From positions 1 through 20,170 of IMG/VR virus record IMGVR_UViG_3300032047_000187: a stretch of 20,170 nucleotides of DNA; one strand, written 5' to 3'. The notes below the pieces were generated by a model. That model searched no databases, was not told the origin of the DNA, and worked only from the letters and a program-made list of their open reading frames with translations. This DNA is from a virus. The translations under genes and the position numbers were made by a program. Of the stretch, positions 6,365 to 14,605 are shown piece after piece (positions within the stretch are counted from its first letter, which is position 1; each line of letters starts with the position of its first letter).

Positions 6365-8571
6365 TGTACGAGCAGTCTTTATATAAAATAATAGAACCTA
6401 TAAAAATCAATACCATTAAAAGACTTAATAAGTCTAAAAAATGGAAATATGGTTACAATAAAGAAAACGACGTTGTAGTCATAAGTAAAACTGGTGAAAT
6501 AGGTGATATATACGAAATACAAAATCTAAAAATAGCACTACCTAAAACACCAAAAAATCCACACAAATTTGCTAAAGATAAATGGCAAGTAACTTCACAA
6601 CCCAAACAACTACAAAGAATTAAAACTATATTTGACTGGAAAGAGTATCCATCTGATTTTAAAGAAACACATATAGATTACATAGAATCAGAGTTTGAAA
6701 AACGTGAAAATGGTTTTTGGTTTTATAACAAAAGTGTACCAACATATATAACAGGTACACATTATATGTACTTACAATGGAGTAAGATAGATGTAGGTCA
6801 ACCTGATTTTAGAGAAGCTAATAGGTTATTCTATATATTTTGGGAAGCTTGTAAAGCTGATCAAAGATGTTATGGGATGTGTTATCTTAAAAATAGACGA
6901 TCTGGTTTCTCGTTTATGGCATCTGGTGAATTAGTTAACATGGCTACTATATCTAGTGATGCTAGATTTGGTATATTATCTAAAACAGGTCCTGATGCTA
7001 AAAAGATGTTTACAGATAAAGTGGTACCTATATCAGTAAACTATCCTTTCTTTTTTAAACCGATTCAAGATGGTATGGATCGACCTAAAACTGAGTTAGC
7101 ATATAGAGTACCAGCTAGTAAATTAACTAGAAGAAAAATAGAACTTGGTAGTGAAGATAATGATTTAGAAGGATTAGATACAACTATTGACTGGAAAAAT
7201 ACTGGAGATAATAGTTATGATGGTGAAAAGCTAAAAATATTAGCACACGATGAAAGCGGCAAATGGGAAAGGCCTAATAATATATTAAACAATTGGCGTG
7301 TAACAAAAACATGTCTAAGATTAGGTGGTAGAATTATTGGTAAATGCATGATGGGTTCAACGAGCAATGCTCTTGACAAAGGAGGAGATAATTTTAAGAA
7401 AATATATAATGGGTCAGACGTCACAAAAAGAAACCGCAATGGACAGACTAGCTCGGGATTATATAGTTTGTTCATACCTATGGAATGGAATTACGAAGGA
7501 TTCATTGATACTTATGGACACCCTGTATTCGATACGCCAGAAGAAGAAGTGCAAGGACCGTATGATGATGTAATAGATATAGGTATAATAGATCACTGGC
7601 AGAATGAAGCTGATGGTTTAAAAAATGATGGAGATGCTTTAAATGAGTTTTACAGGCAATTTCCAAGAACTGAAGAACATGCTTTCAGAGACGAAACACA
7701 AAATAGTATATTTAATTTAGCTAAGATATACGAGCAAATAGATTACAATGAAGAGGTTAGTGCGCCTATAACTCAAGGTAATTTTCAATGGGTTAACGGC
7801 GTAAAAGATACTAAAGTTATATTTTATCCAGATAACAAAGGTAGGTTTAAAGTTAGTTGGACACCTAAGTTTCAACAGCAAAATAACTTTATAACTAAAA
7901 ACGGAATGAAATACCCAGCTAATGAACACATGGGTGCTTTTGGTTGTGATAGTTATGATATATCAGGAACTGTTGATGGTAAAGGTTCTAAAGGATCTTT
8001 ACATGGTTTAACAAAGTTTAGTATGGAAGATTGTCCACCTAATCATTTTTTCTTAGAATACATAGCTAGACCTCAAACGTCCGAGATATTCTTTGAGGAC
8101 GTTCTAATGGCTTTATTCTTTTACGGGATGCCTTTACTAGCTGAAAACAATAAACCTCGTCTATTGTACTATTTAAGAAGGCGTGGATACAGAGGTTATT
8201 CAATGAATAGGCCAGATAAAATATGGAATAAATTATCTACAGCAGAAAAAGAAGTAGGTGGAATACCTAACTCAAGTGAGGATATAAAACAAGCACATGC
8301 TGCTGCAATTGAAATGTATATACAAGATCATGTTGGTATGAAGAGAGATGGTACGCATGGTGATATATACTTTAATAGCACTTTAAGTGATTGGGCTAAG
8401 TTTGATATAAATAATAGAACAAAGTTTGATGCTGCTATTAGTTCAGGTTTAGCGATAATGGCTTGTAATAAAAACTTATACAGACCAAACGCAGAAATAA
8501 GAAGAGAAAAAGTAAATATAAGTATAGCTAAGTATAAAAATAAAGGTATGCGATCAAAATTAATAGAATAA
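6364..8571 (+). CDS. terL: Terminase large subunit (TerL), DNA-packaging ATPase/nuclease (735 aa)
   Basis: This is the motor that pumps DNA into the prohead and cuts the concatemer. The ATPase half has a Walker A-position segment, CYLKNRRSGFSF (about residues 173-184), then GILSKTG, Walker B KILAHDE (291-297) with D296/E297, and a coupling motif GSTSN (331-335). The nuclease half starts at FGCDSYD (D529 as first metal ligand), continues HFFLEYI (about 561-567), and carries a late acidic ligand at D689 in TKFDAAISSGLAIMA. The P-loop is odd: the usual GK(S/T) is replaced by GFS, so its lysine is missing or displaced. At 735 aa it is longer than many terminases (450-650), with an N-terminal extension of about 100 residues. 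It is followed two bases later by the portal gene, the classic pairing. Confidence 0.92.
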   Translation: MYEQSLYKIIEPIKINTIKRLNKSKKWKYGYNKENDVVVISKTGEIGDIYEIQNLKIALPKTPKNPHKFAKDKWQVTSQPKQLQRIKTIFDWKEYPSDFKETHIDYIESEFEKRENGFWFYNKSVPTYITGTHYMYLQWSKIDVGQPDFREANRLFYIFWEACKADQRCYGMCYLKNRRSGFSFMASGELVNMATISSDARFGILSKTGPDAKKMFTDKVVPISVNYPFFFKPIQDGMDRPKTELAYRVPASKLTRRKIELGSEDNDLEGLDTTIDWKNTGDNSYDGEKLKILAHDESGKWERPNNILNNWRVTKTCLRLGGRIIGKCMMGSTSNALDKGGDNFKKIYNGSDVTKRNRNGQTSSGLYSLFIPMEWNYEGFIDTYGHPVFDTPEEEVQGPYDDVIDIGIIDHWQNEADGLKNDGDALNEFYRQFPRTEEHAFRDETQNSIFNLAKIYEQIDYNEEVSAPITQGNFQWVNGVKDTKVIFYPDNKGRFKVSWTPKFQQQNNFITKNGMKYPANEHMGAFGCDSYDISGTVDGKGSKGSLHGLTKFSMEDCPPNHFFLEYIARPQTSEIFFEDVLMALFFYGMPLLAENNKPRLLYYLRRRGYRGYSMNRPDKIWNKLSTAEKEVGGIPNSSEDIKQAHAAAIEMYIQDHVGMKRDGTHGDIYFNSTLSDWAKFDINNRTKFDAAISSGLAIMACNKNLYRPNAEIRREKVNISIAKYKNKGMRSKLIE

Positions 8572-8573
8572 AA

Positions 8574-11000
8574 ATGGCAGAATCAGTTACAAAAGGTTAT
8601 TTTCCAAGTCAGGTTGTCAGCGATCAAGAGAAGGCTAGTCTTGAATATGGTTTAAAAGTCGGTAGAGCCATAGAGTCAGAGTGGTTTAAACGTGATTCTG
8701 GTACTAATAGATTTTATAATAATCAAAATGAGTTTCATAAGTTAAGGTTATATGCTCGTGGAGAACAAAGTATACAAAAATATAAAGATGAATTATCTAT
8801 AAATGGTGATTTATCATACCTTAATTTAGACTGGAAGCCAGTACCTATTATACCTAAGTTTGTAGATATAGTAGTTAATGGCATGGCTGAAAGAACTTAT
8901 GATATAAAAGCATACTCTCAAGATCCTTATGGAATGAGTAAAAGAACAGCTTATATGGAATCAATATTAAGAGATATTGAAACAAAAGAGCTTATAACTT
9001 TTGCACAAGATTCTTTAGGTATATCATTACAAGAAAATGCACCTGAAACTCTACCTGATAGTGAAGAGGAATTAAACTTACACATGCAGCTTAGTTATAA
9101 ACAAGAAGTTGAAATAGCAGAAGAACAAGCTATTACTACAATATTAACTGGTAATAAGTTTGAAGAGACAAGAAAAAGATTATACTACGATTTAACAACT
9201 CTTGGTATAGCTTGTGTTAAAGACAAGTTTACAACTTCAGAAGGTATAAAAGTAGAGTATGTTGATCCTGCTAATATAGTTTACTCATATACTGAATCAC
9301 CTTATTTTGAGGATTTATATTACGTTGGAGAAGTTAAAACTCTACCAATAAATGAACTTAAAAAAGAATTTCCTGGTTTAGATGAAGGTGAGTTGCAAAG
9401 AATAATAAAACAACCAAACCAAAAATCTAACTTACATTATAGAACAGCAGCACAAAACGATAACGAAGATAAAAACACTATAGAAGTTTTATATTTTAAT
9501 TATAAAACCTATATGAATGAAGTTTATAAAGTAAAAGATACTATTAGTGGAGCTACTAAAGTTATAATGCGTGATGATACATTTGACCCACCTATTGAGG
9601 CTTACGAAGCTCAGTTCGGTAAAATGAAAAGATCTTTAGAGGTTTTATATGAAGGTGTTTTAATTTTAGGTACTGATAAACTTTTAAAATGGGAGTTAGC
9701 TAAAAACATGATGAGACCTAAAAGTGATTACACTAAGGTTAAAATGAATTATAATATAGTAGCACCAAGGTTGTACAAAGGTAAAATAGAATCTTTAGTT
9801 GGTAGAATAACTGGTTTTGCTGATATGATTCAGTTAACACATTTAAAGCTACAACAAGTAATGGCTAGGATGGTTCCTGATGGTGTTTATTTAGATGCTG
9901 ATGGTTTAGCTGAAATAGATTTAGGTAATGGAACTAATTACAATCCACAAGAAGCATTAAATATGTTCTTTCAAACTGGATCTGTTATAGGTAGATCTTT
10001 TACTTCAGAAGGAGATATGAATCCAGGTAAAATACCTATTCAAGAAATAACATCTGGAAATGGTGGTGGTAAAATACAAAGCTTAATTGCTAATTACAAT
10101 TATTATTTACAGATGATAAGAGATGTAACTGGTTTAAATGAGTCCAGAGATGGTAGCACGCCTGATGCTAAAGCTTTAGTTGGTGTTCAAAAACTAGCTG
10201 CTGCTAATAGTAACACGGCTACAAGGCATATATTAAATTCTGGTTTATATCTTACAGCAGAAGTTGCTGAGTCTATATCTTTAAGAATATCTGATATATT
10301 AGAATATTCTCCTACAAGAGATGCTTTTATACAGAAAATCGGTGGTCACAATGTCGGTACATTACAAGATGTTGCTGAGTTACACCTATATGATTTTGGT
10401 ATATTTTTAGAAATATCACCAGATGAAGAAGAAAAACAAATGTTAGAAAATAACATTCAAGTTGCTTTAGCTCAAAAAATGATTGAGCTTGACGATGCAA
10501 TTGACCTTAGAGTTATAAAGAACGTGAAGCTAGCAAATCAATTATTGAAAGTTAGAAGAAAAAAGAAACAAGAGAGAGATCAATTGTTACAAGAAAAAAA
10601 TATACAAACTCAAGCTCAAGCTAATGCACAAGCTCAACAAGTAGCTGCTCAAGCTGAGGTACAAAAAAGTCAAGCTTTAATACAAAGTCAAATGCAATTG
10701 GAGCAAGGCAAAGCTCAATTAGAAAATCAAAAGTTAATACAAGAAGCTGCTATTAAAAAAGAACTTATGAATCATGAATTTATGATCAACATGAGATTGA
10801 AAAATATGGAGCTTAATGTTAACAAGCAGAAAGAAGATGGAAAAGAAGATCGTAAAGATGAACGTACTAGAATACAAGCTAGTCAACAATCTGAATTAAT
10901 AGATCAAAGAAATAACAATAAACCACCTAAAAAGTTTGAATCTATGGGTAATGATAGTTTAGGTGACCTAGGTAATCTAGGTATGTTTAACCCTAGATAA
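8574..11000 (+). CDS. Portal protein (808 aa)
   Basis: The portal is a dodecameric ring at one capsid vertex. It nucleates head assembly, docks the terminase and is the DNA channel. Evidence is its place directly after TerL and before scaffold and capsid genes, its size, and portal-like features: LDWKPVPIIPKFVDIVVNGMAERTYDI at about residues 85-111 (wing/stem region), a central beta-rich section (VKDKFTTSEGIKVEYVDPANIVYSY), and GKIESLVGRITGFADMIQLTHLKLQQVMARM leading into the crown. Residues 650-780 are a Gln/Ala/Lys-rich predicted coiled coil (TQAQANAQAQQVAAQAEVQ), which may form a long internal barrel as in P22. The C-terminus (NDSLGDLGNLGMFNPR) looks flexible. The protein is long for a portal. 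The leader AATAGAATAAAA has no Shine-Dalgarno sequence. Confidence 0.88.
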   Translation: MAESVTKGYFPSQVVSDQEKASLEYGLKVGRAIESEWFKRDSGTNRFYNNQNEFHKLRLYARGEQSIQKYKDELSINGDLSYLNLDWKPVPIIPKFVDIVVNGMAERTYDIKAYSQDPYGMSKRTAYMESILRDIETKELITFAQDSLGISLQENAPETLPDSEEELNLHMQLSYKQEVEIAEEQAITTILTGNKFEETRKRLYYDLTTLGIACVKDKFTTSEGIKVEYVDPANIVYSYTESPYFEDLYYVGEVKTLPINELKKEFPGLDEGELQRIIKQPNQKSNLHYRTAAQNDNEDKNTIEVLYFNYKTYMNEVYKVKDTISGATKVIMRDDTFDPPIEAYEAQFGKMKRSLEVLYEGVLILGTDKLLKWELAKNMMRPKSDYTKVKMNYNIVAPRLYKGKIESLVGRITGFADMIQLTHLKLQQVMARMVPDGVYLDADGLAEIDLGNGTNYNPQEALNMFFQTGSVIGRSFTSEGDMNPGKIPIQEITSGNGGGKIQSLIANYNYYLQMIRDVTGLNESRDGSTPDAKALVGVQKLAAANSNTATRHILNSGLYLTAEVAESISLRISDILEYSPTRDAFIQKIGGHNVGTLQDVAELHLYDFGIFLEISPDEEEKQMLENNIQVALAQKMIELDDAIDLRVIKNVKLANQLLKVRRKKKQERDQLLQEKNIQTQAQANAQAQQVAAQAEVQKSQALIQSQMQLEQGKAQLENQKLIQEAAIKKELMNHEFMINMRLKNMELNVNKQKEDGKEDRKDERTRIQASQQSELIDQRNNNKPPKKFESMGNDSLGDLGNLGMFNPR
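10611..10676 (+). repeat. CAAGCT-rich low-complexity stretch in the portal gene
   Basis: CAAGCT occurs at 10611, 10617, 10629, 10650 and 10671, together with CTCAA and GCTCAA variants, and encodes Gln-Ala runs of the predicted C-terminal coiled coil. The units stay in frame, so length change by slippage or unequal recombination would lengthen or shorten the helix without breaking the gene. Confidence 0.6.
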
Positions 11001-11026
11001 TTTGTTTAATTTTATAATATTATATT

Positions 11027-12247
11027 ATGGCGGAAAAAAATGAAAGCCAAGAGGTTGTAGAAGAAATACAACCTGTTGAAAAAGAAGCTGCAATTAAAGA
11101 AAATGAAACTTTAGTTGATGCTAAAATCGAAACCCCAGAAAAAGAGGGTGGAGATATGAAAATGAAAGAAAAACCTAAAAGACCAAAACAATTAGTCAGT
11201 AATGAAGAAGATGAGGTCATAAAGGTTGACTTAACTAAAAAAGAAGAAGTAGAAGAACCTGTAAAAGAAGAAACTACTGAAGAGCCTGTTGAAGAGGTTG
11301 AAGAACAAACAGAAGAAGCTGTTGTTGAAGAAATAACAGATGAAGAGGTTGAAGAACAAACAGAAGAATTACAAGAACAAGTAGAGCAAGCTGTAGAAGA
11401 ATCACAAAACACAGCTGAACCTTTACCAGAAAATATTCAAAAAGTTGTAGACTTTATGAACGATACTGGTGGTAGTTTAGAAGATTTTGTTAGATTAAAT
11501 CAAGATTATAGTAATCATGATGACATATCTTTACTTAAAGAATACTACAAACAAACTAAACCACATCTAAACGATGATGAAATTAGTTTTATGATGGACG
11601 ATCAATTTTCAATAGATGAAGAGGTTGATGAAGATCGTGACATCAAGAGAAAGAAATTAGCGTTGAAAGAGCAAGTTGCTAGCGCTAAAGGCCACTTAGA
11701 CGGCTTAAAGTCTAAATATTACGAAGAAATTAAAGCTGGATCTAAGCTAACGCAAGATCAACAGAAGGCTGTAGATTTTTTCGATCGTTACAACAATGAG
11801 TTGGAAACAACGCAAAAAGTAGCAGAGGAACAACAAACTGCTTTTTTAAATAAAACCAATAAGGTTTTTAACGACAAGTTCAAAGGTTTTGAATATAATG
11901 TTGGAGAAAAAAAGTTTAGGTTTAATGTGAAGAATAGCGATAAAGTTAAAGAAACTCAAAGCGACATAAATAATTTTGTTAAGAAGTTCCTTAACAAAGA
12001 TAACGTTATGGATGACGCTCAAGGTTATCATAAATCTTTATTTACCGCTATGAACCCTGATGCTGTTGCCAAACACTTTTATGAACAAGGTAAAGCTGAT
12101 GCTATAAAAGATAGCATGGCTAAGTCTAAAAATATCAACATGGATGCTAGAAAAGTAAATGACAATGTCATACCTACTCCAGGTTGGTCAGTAAAAGCTG
12201 TTCCTGGTGACTCAGTTTCTGATTTCAAAGTTAAAATTAGAAAATAA
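11027..12247 (+). CDS. Head scaffolding protein (406 aa)
   Basis: Scaffolding proteins fill the prohead, guide the capsid protein into the right shell and then leave. The call rests on position (between portal and major capsid genes) and composition. Residues 1-135 are extremely acidic and disordered, dominated by Glu with VEEQTEE repeats. The middle is helical and charged (RKKLALKEQVASAKGHLDGLKSKYYEEI, DQQKAVDFFDRYNNELETTQK). The C-terminus is basic (MDARKVNDNVIPTPGW, then DFKVKIRK); in P22-like systems a basic C-terminal helix binds the coat protein. No Ser-His-Asp protease signature is visible, so a fused protease is unlikely. The leader TTATAATATTATATT is AT-rich, 26 bases after the portal stop. 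Confidence 0.82.
   Translation: MAEKNESQEVVEEIQPVEKEAAIKENETLVDAKIETPEKEGGDMKMKEKPKRPKQLVSNEEDEVIKVDLTKKEEVEEPVKEETTEEPVEEVEEQTEEAVVEEITDEEVEEQTEELQEQVEQAVEESQNTAEPLPENIQKVVDFMNDTGGSLEDFVRLNQDYSNHDDISLLKEYYKQTKPHLNDDEISFMMDDQFSIDEEVDEDRDIKRKKLALKEQVASAKGHLDGLKSKYYEEIKAGSKLTQDQQKAVDFFDRYNNELETTQKVAEEQQTAFLNKTNKVFNDKFKGFEYNVGEKKFRFNVKNSDKVKETQSDINNFVKKFLNKDNVMDDAQGYHKSLFTAMNPDAVAKHFYEQGKADAIKDSMAKSKNINMDARKVNDNVIPTPGWSVKAVPGDSVSDFKVKIRK
11290..11368 (+). repeat. 28-bp exact direct repeat in the scaffold gene
   Basis: The same 28 bases, beginning TGAAGAGGTTGAAGAACAA, occur at 11290-11317 and 11341-11368. They are 51 bases apart, an exact multiple of three, and both encode EEVEEQTEE in frame. 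Because the DNA itself is identical, this is a recent duplication or is kept uniform by recombination. Loss or gain of one unit would change the acidic tail by 17 residues. Confidence 0.85.
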
Positions 12248-12270
12248 ATTAAAACTTAAAATTAAAAATT
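12248..12270 (+). promoter_or_regulatory. A-rich leader of the major capsid gene
   Basis: Only 23 bases separate the scaffold stop from the capsid ATG. They consist almost entirely of A and T (ATTAAAACTTAAAATTAAAA, then ATT), with no Shine-Dalgarno sequence. The part from 12253 matches the leader at 4731-4748 closely. It is read as a strong Bacteroidota-type ribosome-loading leader. I see no convincing promoter here. Confidence 0.5.
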
Positions 12271-13698
12271 ATGGGAGCATTTGCTGGAACTGGTGCGGAA
12301 CTATCGCACTTAACTCCGAGACCGAATAAGACATTATTTGGTTCAAATTACTTAAGCATCTCAGGCAACGATTTTAATTTCACAAAACAATTCCTACCGG
12401 AAGTTTATGAAAAAGAAGTCGAAAGATACGGAAATAGAACAATTTCTGGATTTTTAGCTATGGTTGGTGCTGAAATGCCTATGGCTTCTGACGAAGTCGT
12501 ATGGTCAGAACAAGGTAGAATTCACGTTGCTTACGACGATGTCGTAGGTACTGACGTTTCTGCTAACTTACTAACTTTTTCTGCTGCACACTTAATTAAC
12601 GTTGGTGATACTATCATCGTTAGTAAAGGTGGTGCAACTTTAAAATGTTATGTATCTGCTGTGCCTAGTGCAACTACTATAACAGCTCAACCTTATACTG
12701 CTGCTGATATTTCTGGTATCGGTTCTGATGGGGTATCTGCTGTAAAAGTATTTGTATACGGTTCAGAATATGCAAAAGGATCAAGTAACGCTGGTAACAA
12801 AAAAGACGCTACGTTTACTTCTTTCTCTAATAAGCCAATTATTTTGAGAGACAAGTATAGCGTAAACGGATCTGACACTGCTCAGATTGGTTGGGTTGAA
12901 GTTGCTACTGAAGCTGGTACTTCTGGATATTTATGGTACTTAAAATCTGAGCATGAAGCAAGGATTAGATTTGAAGATCAATTAGAAATGGCTATGATTG
13001 AAGCTGAGAAAAAAGCAGGTTCATCTGCAATTTCTGCTTCAGGTATTTCTGGATCTGAAGGTTTATTCGCTGCTATCACGTCTAGAGGTTTAGTATATAA
13101 CAACGCTGATTTTGATGACCCAGTATCTTCTGGTGTTCATGAAGGTTTAGCTGAGTTTGATTCTATCTTACAAGAACTTGATAAGCAAGGTTCTATTGAA
13201 GAAAACATGATGTTCTTAGACAGAGCTACAACTCTTTCTATTGACAACATGCTTGCTGCTCAAAATTCTTACGGTACAGGTGGTACTTCTTATGGTGTTT
13301 TTAATAACTCTGAGGAAATGGCGTTAAATTTAGGTTTCTCTGGATTCAGAAGAGGTTCTTATGACTTCTACAAAACTGACTGGAAATACTTAAATGACTC
13401 TACTACTAGAGGACTTGTAGCTGATATTGAAGGTGTTATCGTTCCTGCTGGAACTTCAACAGTTTACGATCAGATTATGGGTAAAAACATCCAAAGACCA
13501 TTCTTACACGTTAGATATAGAGCATCTGAAGCTGACGATAGAAGAATGAAATCTTGGATCACTGGATCTGTAGGTGGTAACTTTACAAGCGACGAAGACG
13601 CTATGAACGTTCATTTCTTATCTGAGAGATGTCTATGTGTTCAAGCTGCTAACAACTTTGTATTGTTAAAGTCTACTGATGGTGTACAAGGTGACTAA
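12271..13698 (+). CDS. Major capsid protein (475 aa)
   Basis: This is the main shell subunit, expected to have the HK97 fold. Evidence is its place straight after the scaffold gene, its size, and its layout. There is an N-arm (PNKTLFGSNYLSISGNDFNFTKQFLPEVYEKEVERY) and a beta-rich insertion at about residues 93-165 (LINVGDTIIVSKGGATLKCYV, SAVKVFVYGSE), which may form a surface bump. A spine-helix-like region is LKSEHEARIRFEDQLEMAMIEAEKK (about 225-249), and an A-domain-like end is RPFLHVRYRASEADDRRMKSWITGSVGG. Expression signals are strong: an A-rich leader, a terminator right behind, and codon use unlike most other genes here, with only one ATA among 25 Ile codons. No propeptide cleavage site or protease partner is evident. 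The name rests on context and pattern rather than on a search. Confidence 0.85.
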   Translation: MGAFAGTGAELSHLTPRPNKTLFGSNYLSISGNDFNFTKQFLPEVYEKEVERYGNRTISGFLAMVGAEMPMASDEVVWSEQGRIHVAYDDVVGTDVSANLLTFSAAHLINVGDTIIVSKGGATLKCYVSAVPSATTITAQPYTAADISGIGSDGVSAVKVFVYGSEYAKGSSNAGNKKDATFTSFSNKPIILRDKYSVNGSDTAQIGWVEVATEAGTSGYLWYLKSEHEARIRFEDQLEMAMIEAEKKAGSSAISASGISGSEGLFAAITSRGLVYNNADFDDPVSSGVHEGLAEFDSILQELDKQGSIEENMMFLDRATTLSIDNMLAAQNSYGTGGTSYGVFNNSEEMALNLGFSGFRRGSYDFYKTDWKYLNDSTTRGLVADIEGVIVPAGTSTVYDQIMGKNIQRPFLHVRYRASEADDRRMKSWITGSVGGNFTSDEDAMNVHFLSERCLCVQAANNFVLLKSTDGVQGD

Positions 13699-13713
13699 TC
13701 ACAGTAACTTATG

Positions 13714-13750
13714 AAGGTAAGGGTGCTTCGGCACCCTAAACCTTTATTTT
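13714..13750 (+). terminator. Rho-independent-type terminator behind the major capsid gene
   Basis: The core stem GGGTGC (13721-13726) pairs with GCACCC (13731-13736) around a TTCG tetraloop closed by C-G, a very stable loop. An A-T pair extends it, and outer strands AAGGT (13714-13718) and ACCTT (13740-13744) pair below a small internal loop. TATTTT follows directly, then AAACTTTTTAA. It lies 15 bases after the capsid stop. It probably limits or partly stops read-through, separating abundant capsid mRNA from the connector genes. No clear promoter follows it, so partial read-through is likely. Confidence 0.85.
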
Positions 13751-13773
13751 AAACTTTTTAATTATATTATATC

Positions 13774-14544
13774 ATGGAAAAACAAACAATAGGCGTACCT
13801 AAAGGTGTGCATTGGGAAGTAAAAGATAGAATTTACTATCTCACAACAAAAGAACAACCTCTGGTATTTTCTCTACCAGGTAAACATACTAGAAGAAAAC
13901 CTCTATTATGGTTCGATTCTGAACAAGGATTTCAAAGAGAACTAAGATATGCAACTAACCAACCGTCTCCTTTAGCAGATGAGCAAAAGGGAACTTCTAC
14001 GTTAGGAAGAATTATCTTTAGAAACGGTGCTTTATCAGTACCTGCAAGAATGCAATCGTTACAAAAACTATTATCAATTTATCACCCACTTAAAAATGTT
14101 ATATTTCAAGAGCATGATCAAGTGGAAGAAGCTGGTAATGATTTAGATTACATTGAATTAGAAATTGAAGCTTTAAATGTGGCTAAAGATTTAGACATAG
14201 AATTAGCTGAAGGTATACTTAGAGTTGAAATAGGTAGCCAAGTTTCTAAAATGACTTCAAAAGAAATAAAAAGGGATTTATTATTATTTGCAAAAAGAAA
14301 TCCAAGTTTATTTATAAGTTTAGCACAAGATGAAAACGTTCAACTAAGAAACTTTGGTATAAAATGTGCCGAAGCAGGTTTAATAAAACTTTCACCTGAC
14401 AACAGAACATTCACATGGGCTAGCAATGGTAGAAAACTAATGAACATACCGTTTGATGAACACCCATACTCAGCATTAGCTGCATGGTTTCAGACAGATG
14501 AAGGTTTAGAAGTTTTCAACAACTTAGAAAAAAGATTAAAATAA
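13774..14544 (+). CDS. Probable head-neck/structural protein of unknown function (256 aa)
   Basis: No characterised family is recognised. The N-terminal half is beta-rich (GVHWEVKDRIYYLTTKEQPLVFSLPGKH, KPLLWFDSEQGFQRELRY, TLGRIIFRNGALSVPA). The C-terminal half is helical (DYIELEIEALNVAKDLDIELAEGILRVEIG, KEIKRDLLLFAKRNPSLFISLAQDE) and ends with MNIPFDEHPYSALAAWFQTDEGLEVFNNLE. From memory, proteins with this YYLTT-PL-F / LLYFD / IPF-P-ALA-Q-DEG pattern sit directly behind capsid genes in many uncultured marine phages, always as hypothetical proteins. Its position suggests a head-completion or minor head protein. The gene has its own leader (TTTTTAATTATATTATATC) after the terminator. There is no signal peptide or membrane segment. 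Confidence 0.72.
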   Translation: MEKQTIGVPKGVHWEVKDRIYYLTTKEQPLVFSLPGKHTRRKPLLWFDSEQGFQRELRYATNQPSPLADEQKGTSTLGRIIFRNGALSVPARMQSLQKLLSIYHPLKNVIFQEHDQVEEAGNDLDYIELEIEALNVAKDLDIELAEGILRVEIGSQVSKMTSKEIKRDLLLFAKRNPSLFISLAQDENVQLRNFGIKCAEAGLIKLSPDNRTFTWASNGRKLMNIPFDEHPYSALAAWFQTDEGLEVFNNLEKRLK

Positions 14545-14554
14545 TTAATCACTT

Positions 14555-14585
14555 ATAGAGGTAACCATCTCTATGGGGTGGTTAC
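14555..14585 (+). promoter_or_regulatory. Overlapping, mutually exclusive hairpins in a gene leader
   Basis: Two stems share bases. Hairpin A pairs ATAGAG (14555-14560) with CTCTAT (14569-14574) around eight bases. Hairpin B pairs GTAACCATCTC (14561-14571) with GGGGTGGTTAC (14575-14585), with two G-U pairs, around the loop TAT. Both cannot form together, as CTC belongs to both. The element fills the gap between the gene ending at 14544 and the start at 14606. No T-run follows hairpin B, so it is not a typical terminator. It could be a weak terminator, an RNA-processing site or a leader switch. Confidence 0.5.
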
Positions 14586-14605
14586 TTACTATAAATAAAA
14601 ATATT

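Noticed and set aside
10990-11010. Bacteroidota promoter -7 box at TAATTTG
   Set aside because: One base short of TAnnTTTG, and no matching -33 element is seen upstream.
11020-11412. 130-codon Ser/Thr-rich minus-strand frame
   Set aside because: It is the reverse complement of the Glu-rich scaffold tail; GAA and GAAGTA codons read backwards give Ser- and Thr-type codons. Nothing else supports it.
14573-14605. Longer start for the connector gene at ATG 14573
   Set aside because: This ATG lies inside hairpin B and has no A-rich leader. ATG 14606 gives a typical leader and a familiar-looking N-terminus.
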